Assembly: GCA_963662515.1 (NCBI GenBank)
Contig: OY759675.1
Span: 1,488,001 to 1,552,000, forward strand
Length of the DNA stretch: 64,000 nt
Direction: 5' to 3'
Origin: JAFGDI01 sp963662515
Lineage (GTDB): Bacteria > Planctomycetota > Phycisphaerae > Sedimentisphaerales > SM23-30
A program made the translations under genes and the position numbers. Below are positions 8,613-17,144 of the stretch, one piece after another; positions within the stretch are counted from its first letter, which is position 1, and each line of letters opens with the position of its first letter. The notes under the pieces are model-generated. The model did no database searches. It saw nothing but the letters and a program-made list of their open reading frames with translations, and was not told the DNA's origin.

Positions 8613-10154
8613 ATGGATAAAATTGAACCTCAGGCTACGCCTTTATTGTCGTTATATAAAATTTGTCAGATATTGAGTACTAGTGCCGGTCAGAAGCAGA
8701 TACTTGCCGAAGTTTTTGATGTTCTGGACATTGAGTTAGGGATGAAGCGGGGTGTAGTTACTATTCTCTCGAGCGATGGTGACTCGGTGCATTTTGATGT
8801 TACTCACCAGGTAATGCCTAATCGGGGTAAAGAGCCGGTTTTCAAAAAAGGTGAGGGTATTACCGGTAAGGTCATTCAGTCTGGTAAGCCCATAATTGTT
8901 CCTCATATAGCTGAGGAGCCGGGCTTTCTCGATAGGGCTAATCGCATGCAGCTGGCTAAAGGTGACAGAAGCTTTATCTGTGTGCCGATTATAGCGGACA
9001 ACACTGTTGTTGGCTCAATTTCTGTTGATGTGGATTTTGCTGAGCAGGAGATACTTGTAAACAAGCAGCGTCAGTTGAGTATTGTTGCCAGCATGATCGC
9101 TCACGACCTTACTATGCGTCGCCGGGTTAATGAAGAGAAGCAGAAGTATGAGGAGGAGAATAGCAGGCTCAGGACTGAATTGGAAGATAAATACCGCCCT
9201 GAGAATATTATCGGCAATTCAAATGCTATGCGTGATGTTTATCGAGCCATATATCAGGTAGCCAGTAGTGATGCTACGGTGCTTATCCGGGGTGAATCCG
9301 GCACTGGTAAGGAGCTGGTAGCTCACGCGGTTCACTATAGCAGTCATCGGGCAAAAGGACCATTTATCCGCGTAAATTGTGCTGCTTTGAACGAAAATCT
9401 GCTTGAAAGTGAGCTTTTTGGCCATGAAAAGGGGGCCTTTACCGGGGCTATTGAAACTCATATCGGTCATATTGAAGAGGCAGAGGGGGGAACACTTTTT
9501 CTGGATGAGATCGGTGATTTTTCTCCTGCTATCCAGGTCAAACTTTTGCGTGTGCTCCAAGAGCGAGAGTACAAGCGGGTTGGCAGTAATAAGGTTATAA
9601 AGAGTAATGCCCGTATTATATGTGCTACTAATCGTAATCTTGAAGAGGCGGTGCAAAAAAACGAGTTCCGCCAGGACTTATACTACCGGATCAATGTTTT
9701 TCCTATTTTCCTGCCCCCTTTGCGTGACCGCAAGGATGATATTCTGCTTTTAGTTGATCATTTCATTGAAAAGTATGCTCAGCGATTGAATAAGGATGTT
9801 AAGCGGGTCAGTACCCCGGCTATAAATATTATGACCTCGTATCACTGGCCCGGCAATGTCCGTGAACTGGAGAACTGCATAGAGCGTGCCGTACTGCTCA
9901 GTACCGAAGGTGTGGTTCATGGCCATCATCTGCCGCCGACTTTGCAGACCTCAGATGCAACTGACACTTTTGGCACAGGCTCATTCCAGGAGCGAGTCAG
10001 CTTGTTTGAACGGGACCTGATCGTTGATGCCCTCAAGCGTACCGGTGGCAATCTGGCTGCTGTTGCCCGTGACCTGAGTACAACCTCGCGAATTGTGCGT
10101 TATAAAGTGCAAGAGCTCGGTATCGACTATCGTAAGTATCGGCGTAATGGCTGA
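8613..10154 (+). CDS. GAF-domain sigma-54-dependent transcriptional activator (NifA-like architecture)
   Basis: A 513-residue enhancer-binding protein. Residues 1-175 form a GAF sensor domain, residues 195-430 the AAA+ domain and the end (about 460-513) a Fis-type helix-turn-helix (FERDLIVDALKRTGGNLAAVARDL). In the AAA+ part, Walker A is GESGTGKE, the sigma-54 contact loop GAFTGA is intact (ELFGHEKGAFTGA), Walker B is GTLFLDEIGD, and FRQDLYYRINVFPI is the sensor II region. This domain order is that of NifA and FhlA-like regulators that respond to a small ligand or redox signal. No neighbouring target operon is obvious, and no ligand can be assigned. Confidence 0.92.
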   Translation: MDKIEPQATPLLSLYKICQILSTSAGQKQILAEVFDVLDIELGMKRGVVTILSSDGDSVHFDVTHQVMPNRGKEPVFKKGEGITGKVIQSGKPIIVPHIAEEPGFLDRANRMQLAKGDRSFICVPIIADNTVVGSISVDVDFAEQEILVNKQRQLSIVASMIAHDLTMRRRVNEEKQKYEEENSRLRTELEDKYRPENIIGNSNAMRDVYRAIYQVASSDATVLIRGESGTGKELVAHAVHYSSHRAKGPFIRVNCAALNENLLESELFGHEKGAFTGAIETHIGHIEEAEGGTLFLDEIGDFSPAIQVKLLRVLQEREYKRVGSNKVIKSNARIICATNRNLEEAVQKNEFRQDLYYRINVFPIFLPPLRDRKDDILLLVDHFIEKYAQRLNKDVKRVSTPAINIMTSYHWPGNVRELENCIERAVLLSTEGVVHGHHLPPTLQTSDATDTFGTGSFQERVSLFERDLIVDALKRTGGNLAAVARDLSTTSRIVRYKVQELGIDYRKYRRNG

Positions 10155-10218
10155 TTACCAGGCAGGTATAGTGCCTGATGGTTAGACTGGTGTGTTATGC
10201 CGGGGCAGGTGTAATCTG

Positions 10219-11247
10219 TTACCCGGCAATAGCTCGTCCAAATGCCTTGATCGCCTGCTGAATGTCGTCTGCGTTGACTTCCAGGCAGGTTACGGCCCTG
10301 ACAGCGTTTGGCCCGACGGACAATACCCGGACGCCTTGCTCTGCGAGTCTGGCTACCATGGTTTCTGCCGGGATGTTACCGAGGTTTATGACGACTATGT
10401 TGGTTTGGACAGAGTTCAGGTCGATATTGATGCCATCAATATGGGCGAGACCTTCTGCCAGCATTCTGGCATTGTCATGATCTTCCCGGAGCCGGTCGCG
10501 ATTGTTTTGCAGGGCGTAGATGGCAGCCGCGGCGATTATGCCCGATTGCCGCATGCCACCACCGAACTGTTTGCGGAACCTTCTGGCCCGCTGAATAATG
10601 TCTGCAGGCCCGGCAAGGGCAGAGCCAACCGGAGCACCGAGCCCCTTGGAGAAACACACGCTGAGCGTATCGAAGCAGCTGGCGTATTGCTGTTCGCTGA
10701 CCCCTGATGCCACCGATGCGTTCCAGAGTCTGGCGCCATCCATGTGCATTTTGAGCCCCTTAGTGGCGACGAACCGGGATACTTCTCTGACGGTTTCGAG
10801 GGGCCATATAGCACCGCCGCCGCGGTTATGGGTGTTCTCCAGCAGAACAGCTTTGGTTGGGGTGAAGTGGATATTGGCCGGCCTGAGAGCGGCTTGTACG
10901 GTTGCGGCCGGGAAAATACCGTTCCTGCCCTCGATCAGGCGGCAGCTTACACCAGACAGGGCGGCGGGCGCCCCGGCTTCGTAATAATAGCAGTGGGAGT
11001 TCTGCTCCATGATGATCTCATCGCCCGGCTCGGTCAGGCAGCGGACGGCGACCTGGTTGGACATAGTACCCGAGGGCATATATAAAGCGGCCTCTTTGCC
11101 CAGTATTTCCGCGGTGAGAGCCTCGAGTTTTTTTACGGTCGGGTCATCACCCAGAACATCGTCACCAACCTCGGCATCAGCCATAGCATTGCGCATTGCC
11201 TGAGTCGGTTTGGTAATTGTATCGCTGCGAAGGTCGATGATCTGCAT
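10219..11247 (-). CDS. ltaE: Low-specificity L-threonine aldolase
   Basis: A 342-residue PLP enzyme (fold type I) that cleaves L-threonine or L-allo-threonine to glycine and acetaldehyde. The start DLRSDTITKPTQAMRNAM and GDDVLGDDPTVKKLE are characteristic of the family. HMDGARLWNA near residue 170 holds the Asp that contacts the PLP pyridine nitrogen, and CFSKGLGAPVGS near 200 holds the Schiff-base lysine. It starts 12 bp after the DAHP synthase stop, with GGAG as ribosome binding site, so it is probably co-transcribed with aroF. The pairing of glycine formation with aromatic synthesis has no obvious biochemical reason. Confidence 0.93.
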   Translation of the reverse strand: MQIIDLRSDTITKPTQAMRNAMADAEVGDDVLGDDPTVKKLEALTAEILGKEAALYMPSGTMSNQVAVRCLTEPGDEIIMEQNSHCYYYEAGAPAALSGVSCRLIEGRNGIFPAATVQAALRPANIHFTPTKAVLLENTHNRGGGAIWPLETVREVSRFVATKGLKMHMDGARLWNASVASGVSEQQYASCFDTLSVCFSKGLGAPVGSALAGPADIIQRARRFRKQFGGGMRQSGIIAAAAIYALQNNRDRLREDHDNARMLAEGLAHIDGINIDLNSVQTNIVVINLGNIPAETMVARLAEQGVRVLSVGPNAVRAVTCLEVNADDIQQAIKAFGRAIAG

Positions 11248-11259
11248 GGCTAATTCTCC

Positions 11260-12282
<1,023 letters not shown>

Positions 12283-12834
12283 ATCAGTATTCCTTATTTA
12301 ATGGATTGGTGCTTATGTTTTTTATAGCCTCTGGCTCAAGATATTACTGTCGTAAATGAGCAAGTCAGTGAATATTACCTTAAAAACTACACATTCTCAA
12401 TAGTAAAGCTCCGGCTTTTACCATTTGATCCGCATTTCCACTAAGTTTATGATCTGTATTTATCATTTGGCTATTCTGTCCATATTGCAGGGGGCTAACG
12501 CTCTTCGACAGGCTCAGAACAGGCCGGGCGGGCGGATCAGATTAACGCCGATGCACGCAGGTCCTTACGCCGGGCGGGCGGAACTTTAACGCGAGCTTCA
12601 GCGAGCTTTAAGAGTACCAATCTTCAGTTGGTTTTTCAGATATGAGCGCAGCGAATACAATATAATATTATTTAACCGCAGAGATCGCAAAGAAATCAAA
12701 GAAATTTAACCATGAAGCACGCGAAGATATTGAAGATTTTTATTAACCACTAACCACACTAACTACACTAAAAAAAAATATTTTGAACCGCAGATAAACG
12801 CAGATAGACGCAGGGCGGTCAAGCCGCAACCAAA

Positions 12835-12871
12835 AGTAATAAGATATAAGATATAAGTTGATAAGCTCCGG
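12835..12871 (+). repeat. Solitary MITE end (truncated copy)
   Basis: A 37-bp sequence starting AGTAATAAGATATAAG and ending GATAAGCTCCGG is identical to the left inverted repeat of the element at 14878-15153. No matching right end is found downstream, so this is a truncated copy. It is followed by a short hairpin, TGCCCC/GGGGCA. Confidence 0.8.
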
Positions 12872-13814
12872 TTTGCCCCTGCGGGGCAGACTAATTTATT
12901 TAAATGTTTGTCTGCTTGCAAATCGATTATTATTCCTTATTTATAAGACAGTTGCAAACGCTAAGAAAAATAATCGAGCATAAAAAACAATATTCTGCAG
13001 GATAGTATTGCAGATAATCCAGATTCTTCATCTGCGTGCATCTGCGTGCATCTGCGTGCATCTGCGGTTCGTTTTATTATATTCAGGCAAAACTCTGTTT
13101 TAAGGCATTATTCATTTAACTGGTGGCTGTTACTAGTTTCCCTCTTCGCCGCGTCCATCTCGTCCATCGCTCTTAATCTTTGTCTATAATATCTATATGT
13201 CCATAGCGTCCATAAAGCGGTTGCTTTAATTCTTTCCGCCTGCGGCGGACTCTGGTTTTTAACCACAGAGGCTCAGAGGACACAGAGAAAATGAAAGAGT
13301 TTATTGAACCGCAGATTAACGCAGATGCACGCAGAGAGAAGATTTTTAACCGTGAAGTTATTGAAGGTCGTGAAGGTTTTAATCTTCTCTTCTTCATGAA
13401 CTCATCTATCCTGAGCTTGCCGAAGGGTGCCCTTCATGATAAACTCTTCTTTTATTATATTCAGGCAAAACCCCTGTTTTAAGGCATCATTCATTTAACT
13501 GATGGCTGTCCCTGCTTCGCCAAGAGTTCGGGATAAACACCAGCGTCTCTGCATCTTTGCGTCTTTGCGTTTAAAAAATATAAAATTCATTTAACGCAAA
13601 GGCGCCAGGACGCGGGGACGCGAAGATATGGTTTGCGTGGTCGGCTATGGTCCAATAAGTTTATTTCGGGGCGGAGTGAATTTGAAATATTCTGCCGAAA
13701 ATTTGTTTTACAATTCCCGCCTCCGTACCATCGCCAACCAAATTTCCTTTGTTTCGCCCGGGCCTGTCCTGAGCTTGCCGAAGGGCGTAAGGACCAAAGT
13801 GAATTGGTTTTATG

Positions 13815-13940
13815 GTTTTGTAAATTTGAAAAACTGTTTTGTAAATTGGAAAAACCGTTTTGCAAATTGGAAAAACCGTTTTGCAAATTTGAAAAATCGT
13901 TTTGTAAATTTGAAAAATCGTTTTGTAAATTTGAAAAATG
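13815..13940 (+). repeat. Tandem array of six 21-bp units
   Basis: Six consecutive 21-bp units beginning GTTTTGTAAATTTGAAAAA (units at 13815, 13836, 13857, 13878, 13899, 13920) differ at only a few positions. Because 21 is a multiple of 3, every reading frame gives a seven-residue repeat on both strands (for example FVNLKNR), which creates apparent but unconvincing open frames. Confidence 0.95.
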
Positions 13941-14008
13941 GTTTTGTAAATTGCCTTTGCGGTAAAATAAATGGGTTTTGTAAATTGCCTTTGCGGTAAA
14001 ATAAATGG
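13941..14008 (+). repeat. Two perfect 34-bp direct repeats
   Basis: Two identical 34-bp copies (13941-13974 and 13975-14008) begin with the same GTTTTGTAAATT as the preceding 21-bp units and continue with GCCTTTGCGGTAAAATAAAT. A third start, GTTTTGTGG, follows at 14009. A 16-bp perfect palindrome TTTTCAGTACTGAAAA is at 14020-14035. Confidence 0.95.
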
Positions 14009-14257
14009 GTTTTGTGGCTTTTTCAGTACTGAAAACGGGGGTAGTAGTTTTAAGGCGGGATAAGGGGCTTTTGCGGGCGGTTTTATTAAGGGGCCGGGGC
14101 CGGCTGGCCGATAGAACAACAGCAAAGGACGCTGCCCGATGGCGGCGAGAGTGGAGAGCAGAGCGTTAGCACGGACAAGTGCCGACAAGTGCGGGCAAAT
14201 GTGACCGTGTGCGGCGGGGAATTATTAACGGAATATATTTTAAGGAGTTTTTAAACC

Positions 14258-14872
14258 ATGGCTGTTTATCCAAGATTAGATGCAGACATAGCGGCTTTGG
14301 CCCGGGAAATCGTCAATGGTGCCAATGACCATCCGGAATTATTCCCCAGTATCGACCCGGCAGAGCTGGCCGGGGAGCTGGCTGAATATCAACTGGCCTT
14401 GCAGGAACTGCACACCGCCCGGGCCGCTGCCCAAAGGGCAACGGCGCTCAAGGATGCCCGGGTGGCTTCACTCAACGCCGCTTTGAAAAAAGCCCTGAAA
14501 CAGGGGCAGGCTGATTGTATCGCTCAGCCCGGCAATATGGTCCTCATCGGCTGGGGCTCCAGGGCCGCTCCGACTCCGATAACTGCGCCGGGCACGCCGA
14601 CCAACCTCCGCAGTAATACGCAGGGCTTTGGCACGGTCAGTTTTAACTGGGATAAACCCAAAAGCGGCGGGACCGTACGCAATTACTCGCTCTATCGCAC
14701 GATGGTCGATCCCGAGAGCGGACTGGCCCAGTGGTCACTGGTTGGCTTCTATTATACTAACGAGATAACCGTCGAGAATCAGCCGCGGAGCGTGCAGCTG
14801 TATTATATGGTGAATGCTGTTAATGCCGGCGGAACCGGGCCTAATAGTAATACGCTGGCGGTGGTCCTCTGA
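14258..14872 (+). CDS. Small fibronectin type III domain protein of a dispersed family
   Basis: A 204-residue protein without signal peptide. Residues 1-90 are predicted helical, rich in Ala, Glu and Leu (AELAGELAEYQLALQELHTARAAAQRATALKDARVA looks like a helical hairpin). Residues 105-204 form one fibronectin type III fold, from TPTNLRSNTQGFGTVSFNWDKP to YYMVNAVNAGGTGPNSNTLAVVL. AAGGAG lies just upstream of ATG. I recognise the general layout (helical N-part, one fn3 domain, C-terminal NT-x-VVL) as a recurring family of unknown function in environmental bacteria. Its GC-rich codons differ from the AT-rich repeat zone before it, and it lies between that zone and a MITE. Function unknown. Confidence 0.8.
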   Translation: MAVYPRLDADIAALAREIVNGANDHPELFPSIDPAELAGELAEYQLALQELHTARAAAQRATALKDARVASLNAALKKALKQGQADCIAQPGNMVLIGWGSRAAPTPITAPGTPTNLRSNTQGFGTVSFNWDKPKSGGTVRNYSLYRTMVDPESGLAQWSLVGFYYTNEITVENQPRSVQLYYMVNAVNAGGTGPNSNTLAVVL

Positions 14873-14877
14873 GGAAT

Positions 14878-15153
14878 AGTAATAAGATATAAGATATAAG
14901 TTGATAAGCTCCGGTATCGGCCTTGCGGCCGATGCTGTTTTAAAGCGGAGCGACAATAAGATAAGGGCGGCATTGAGAGATCAATCTCAATGCCGCCCTT
15001 TTGATTTATAAGTTGTGAGGTCAGGTCTGTAAATTGCCGGGTGAAGTCTGTAAGTTACAGAGTAAAGCTAATAAGTAGCGAAGCAAAGTTTAAAAGGTCT
15101 CGCCCGCAGGGCGAATCCGGAGCTTATCAACTTATATCTTATATCTTATTACT
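14878..15153. mobile_element. MITE-like element with perfect 37-bp terminal inverted repeats
   Basis: The left end (14878-14914) starts AGTAATAAGATATAAG and ends GCTCCGG; the right end (15117-15153) is its exact reverse complement. The 276-bp element encodes nothing. It lies 6 bp after the fn3 gene stop and 46 bp from the ispG stop. Inside it is a 14-bp perfect hairpin that looks like a terminator (14965-15002). Partial or complete relatives occur at 12835, 16303 and 35751. Confidence 0.85.
14965..15002 (+). terminator. Terminator-like hairpin inside the MITE
   Basis: GGGCGGCATTGAGA (14965-14978) pairs perfectly with TCTCAATGCCGCCC (14985-14998) around a 6-nt loop and is followed by TTTT. 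It would end transcription from the fn3 gene. Confidence 0.75.
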
Positions 15154-15198
15154 TCTTCCAATTTCTTCTTTCTTCCTCCAATATCTTTTTACTCTCTT

Positions 15199-16263
15199 TC
15201 AAAGGGCCTCTATCTCCTTGAGCAATATCTCTATTCCCTCGGCACAGCCGGTTGTGGCGATCAGTTGCCCGCCTTTATATACGGCTACCTTATTATGACC
15301 ACCGCAGATGGCCAGATCGGCATCGGCTGCTTCGCCGGGTCCGTTCACTACGCAGCCCATGACTGCTACGGTAACGGGCTTGCGCACACCAATCAGGGCG
15401 GCTTCAACCTGCTGGGCCATGTCGAGGAGATTAACCTGACAGCGGCCGCAGGTGGGGCATACTATCAGTTCGGGCTTCCAGCTCTTACGCAGGCCCAGAC
15501 TGGTTAATATCTCCCAGGCGACGGTCAGCTCGTTTATCGGGTCGCCCGCCAGCGAGACGCGAATGGTATTACCGATCCCTTCTTCCAGCAGCACACCCAA
15601 TGCTACCGCACTGCGTACACCGCCAGCGGCGGGCAGCCCGGCATGAGTCACGCCCAGATGAATGGGCAGGTCGAACCGTTTGGCGATCAGGCGATTGACA
15701 TCGATAGTGGTGCGGGCATCATGGCATTTGGCCGAGAGGATCAGCTTATCGAACCCGCAGCTGTCGAAGATATCGAGATATTCGGCCATCTTTTCGACCA
15801 TAAGCTCCGGTAGGGGGCGGGTAAGCTCTTTTTCCCGCAGGGCCTTGTCTTTAGACTCGATTATACTGCCCTCGTTAACACCGATACGAATAGCGGTGCC
15901 GTTAGCCTTACAGGCGGCGATAACCTCGTTGACCTGCTGGCGATCCTGGATATTGCCGGGATTGAGCCGGATCTTAACAACGCCTGCCTCAATGGCTTCC
16001 AGTGCCCGCTTATAATGGAAATGGACATCGGCCGCCACCGGAATGCTCACCGCTTTGATAATGGCAGGCAATGCGGCGGTATCCTGCGGGGTCGGGACCG
16101 CCACGCGGATAAGCTCACAGCCAGCAGCTGCCAGACGGTTGATCTGGGCAATAGTGGCATCAATATCGCTGGTATGAGTATTGGTCATGCTCTGCACAAG
16201 CACAGGATTATTACCGCCAAGTGTCAGCGGCCCGATAGCTAGTTCTTTTGTGATTTTAGTCAT
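15199..16263 (-). CDS. ispG: 4-hydroxy-3-methylbut-2-enyl diphosphate synthase
   Basis: A 354-residue [4Fe-4S] enzyme of the methylerythritol phosphate pathway that reduces and opens MEcPP to HMBPP for isoprenoid synthesis. The TIM-barrel part begins with NPVLVQSMTNTHTSDIDAT and includes VAADVHFHYKRALEA and KIRLNPGNI. The cluster ligands are in CPTCGRC near residue 270 and GCVVNGPGEA near 305, where the Glu is the fourth ligand. Length and motif order are those of the two-domain bacterial enzyme. The gene stands alone and is flanked on both sides by MITE copies, 46 bp from its stop and 40 bp upstream of its start; no good Shine-Dalgarno is seen. Confidence 0.96.
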   Translation of the reverse strand: MTKITKELAIGPLTLGGNNPVLVQSMTNTHTSDIDATIAQINRLAAAGCELIRVAVPTPQDTAALPAIIKAVSIPVAADVHFHYKRALEAIEAGVVKIRLNPGNIQDRQQVNEVIAACKANGTAIRIGVNEGSIIESKDKALREKELTRPLPELMVEKMAEYLDIFDSCGFDKLILSAKCHDARTTIDVNRLIAKRFDLPIHLGVTHAGLPAAGGVRSAVALGVLLEEGIGNTIRVSLAGDPINELTVAWEILTSLGLRKSWKPELIVCPTCGRCQVNLLDMAQQVEAALIGVRKPVTVAVMGCVVNGPGEAADADLAICGGHNKVAVYKGGQLIATTGCAEGIEILLKEIEAL

Positions 16264-16302
16264 TTTATTTCAGTTCGGGTTGTTGGGGGGGGGTGAAGAG
16301 GT

Positions 16303-16486
16303 AGTAATAAGATATAAGATATAAGTTGATAAGTTCCGGTGTTGCTGCGCAACCTTGTTTTATGGCTTCGCAGCAGTAAAGACGGTAAAATTTGATCAGT
16401 CTTTACTGCTGCGGAGCATTAATAAAGCCGTCGGCCTCAAGGCCGACTCCGGAGCTTATCAACTTATATCTTATTACTTATATCTT
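16303..16486. mobile_element. MITE-like element (second full copy)
   Basis: The left end (16303-16339) matches the 37-bp repeat of the element at 14878 with one change (GTTCCGG). The right end (16449-16486) is inverted but ends with CTTATTACTTATATCTT. The interior folds on itself: GCTTCGCAGCAGTAAAGAC pairs with GTCTTTACTGCTGCGGAGC with one mismatch, so the whole 184-bp element could form one long hairpin. Confidence 0.82.
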
Positions 16487-16489
16487 TCC

Positions 16490-16966
16490 TCAAACACAAA
16501 TCATCTCCACCAGTTTGATCAATTCACTGGCATCCTTATCATTATACGAGTTATATTCATGGCTGTCGATATCCAGTACGGCATAGATATTCCCGGCCTT
16601 GTCGCGGCAGGGGATAACCACTTCGCTGCAACTGGCGGCATCGCAGGCTATATGGCCGGGGAAGGCGTGGACATCGGGCACGACCTGGGCCTTGCCGCTA
16701 TTGAGAGCTGCCCAGCAGACGCCGGTATCTTTTTTGAGCTTCAGGCAGGCCACCGGCCCCTGAAACGGCCCGATGATCAGCTCACCATCTTCATAGAGAT
16801 AAAAGCCAGTCCAGCTGTTACGGGGCATACTGCTATGGAGCAGGGCCGCCAGTGTACTCATCCGGCTGATGCGGTTAGTAGTTACCTCAATAAGCCCGGC
16901 ATATTGCTCCTGCCACAGCTTATAATCACTGTTGGGCTCGCTTTTATTATCCTGAGATTCTGTCAT
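16490..16966 (-). CDS. msrC: Free methionine-(R)-sulfoxide reductase, GAF-fold
   Basis: A 158-residue single GAF-domain protein. The catalytic loops of fRMsr are clear: GVCWAAL near residue 82 and VPDVHAFPGHIACDAASCSEVVIP at about 95-118, giving the three conserved cysteines of the family (GVC, IAC, and the Cys before SEVV). The enzyme reduces free methionine-(R)-sulfoxide in the cytoplasm, protecting methionine pools from oxidation. AAAGG precedes ATG at 16966. Its stop lies directly next to the MITE, which begins 3 bp away, so the element may act as its 3' end. It is probably monocistronic. Confidence 0.9.
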   Translation of the reverse strand: MTESQDNKSEPNSDYKLWQEQYAGLIEVTTNRISRMSTLAALLHSSMPRNSWTGFYLYEDGELIIGPFQGPVACLKLKKDTGVCWAALNSGKAQVVPDVHAFPGHIACDAASCSEVVIPCRDKAGNIYAVLDIDSHEYNSYNDKDASELIKLVEMICV

Positions 16967-17144
16967 TGTCTGCCTTTATTTTTATGTTATTTTCATTGTG
17001 ATGTGATCCTGAACTATGAGAGATACATATCACACTGCTATTTATATCGTTACGGCCTGATATTCAATCTTGCCTGTCAGCGATTCTTACATTATAATAA
17101 AGGAGTTATTACTAGTAAACTCTTTATTGTTGAAAGGTTTTCAT

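Larger units (their letters stand above)
12283..14257. repeat. Two-kilobase intergenic zone of mixed short periodic repeats
   Basis: No credible gene lies here. It contains several unrelated repeat families, each a phrase repeated with about 9-11 bp period: ACGCAGATGC (12781-12815, three perfect TCTGCGTGCA units at 13031-13060, 13306-13345), CACAGAG-type phrases (13260-13293), GCAAAG/GCGTCTTTGC phrases (12660-12710, 13550-13625), GTGAAGG phrases (12710-12750, 13349-13380), CGTCCAT phrases (13145-13215), and CTTCGACAGGCTCAG or its relative CTGAGCTTGCCGAAG at about 12504, 13411 and 13770. A 37-bp MITE end is at 12835-12871 and a 21-bp tandem array at 13815-13940. The mixture suggests an insertion hot spot. 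Confidence 0.8.

Noticed and set aside
10157..10182. Hairpin CAGGCA/TGCCTG between the sigma-54 activator and ltaE as a terminator
   Set aside because: The stem is short and no T-run follows on either strand.
13587..14188. Open frames on both strands over the 21-bp array that would code for seven-residue repeat proteins
   Set aside because: They arise because the repeat period is a multiple of three; all frames stay open together, starts lack ribosome sites, and the flanking parts have no protein-like sequence.
12283..14257. CRISPR array in the repeat zone
   Set aside because: Repeats are contiguous or irregular with no unique spacers of constant length and no cas genes in the window.
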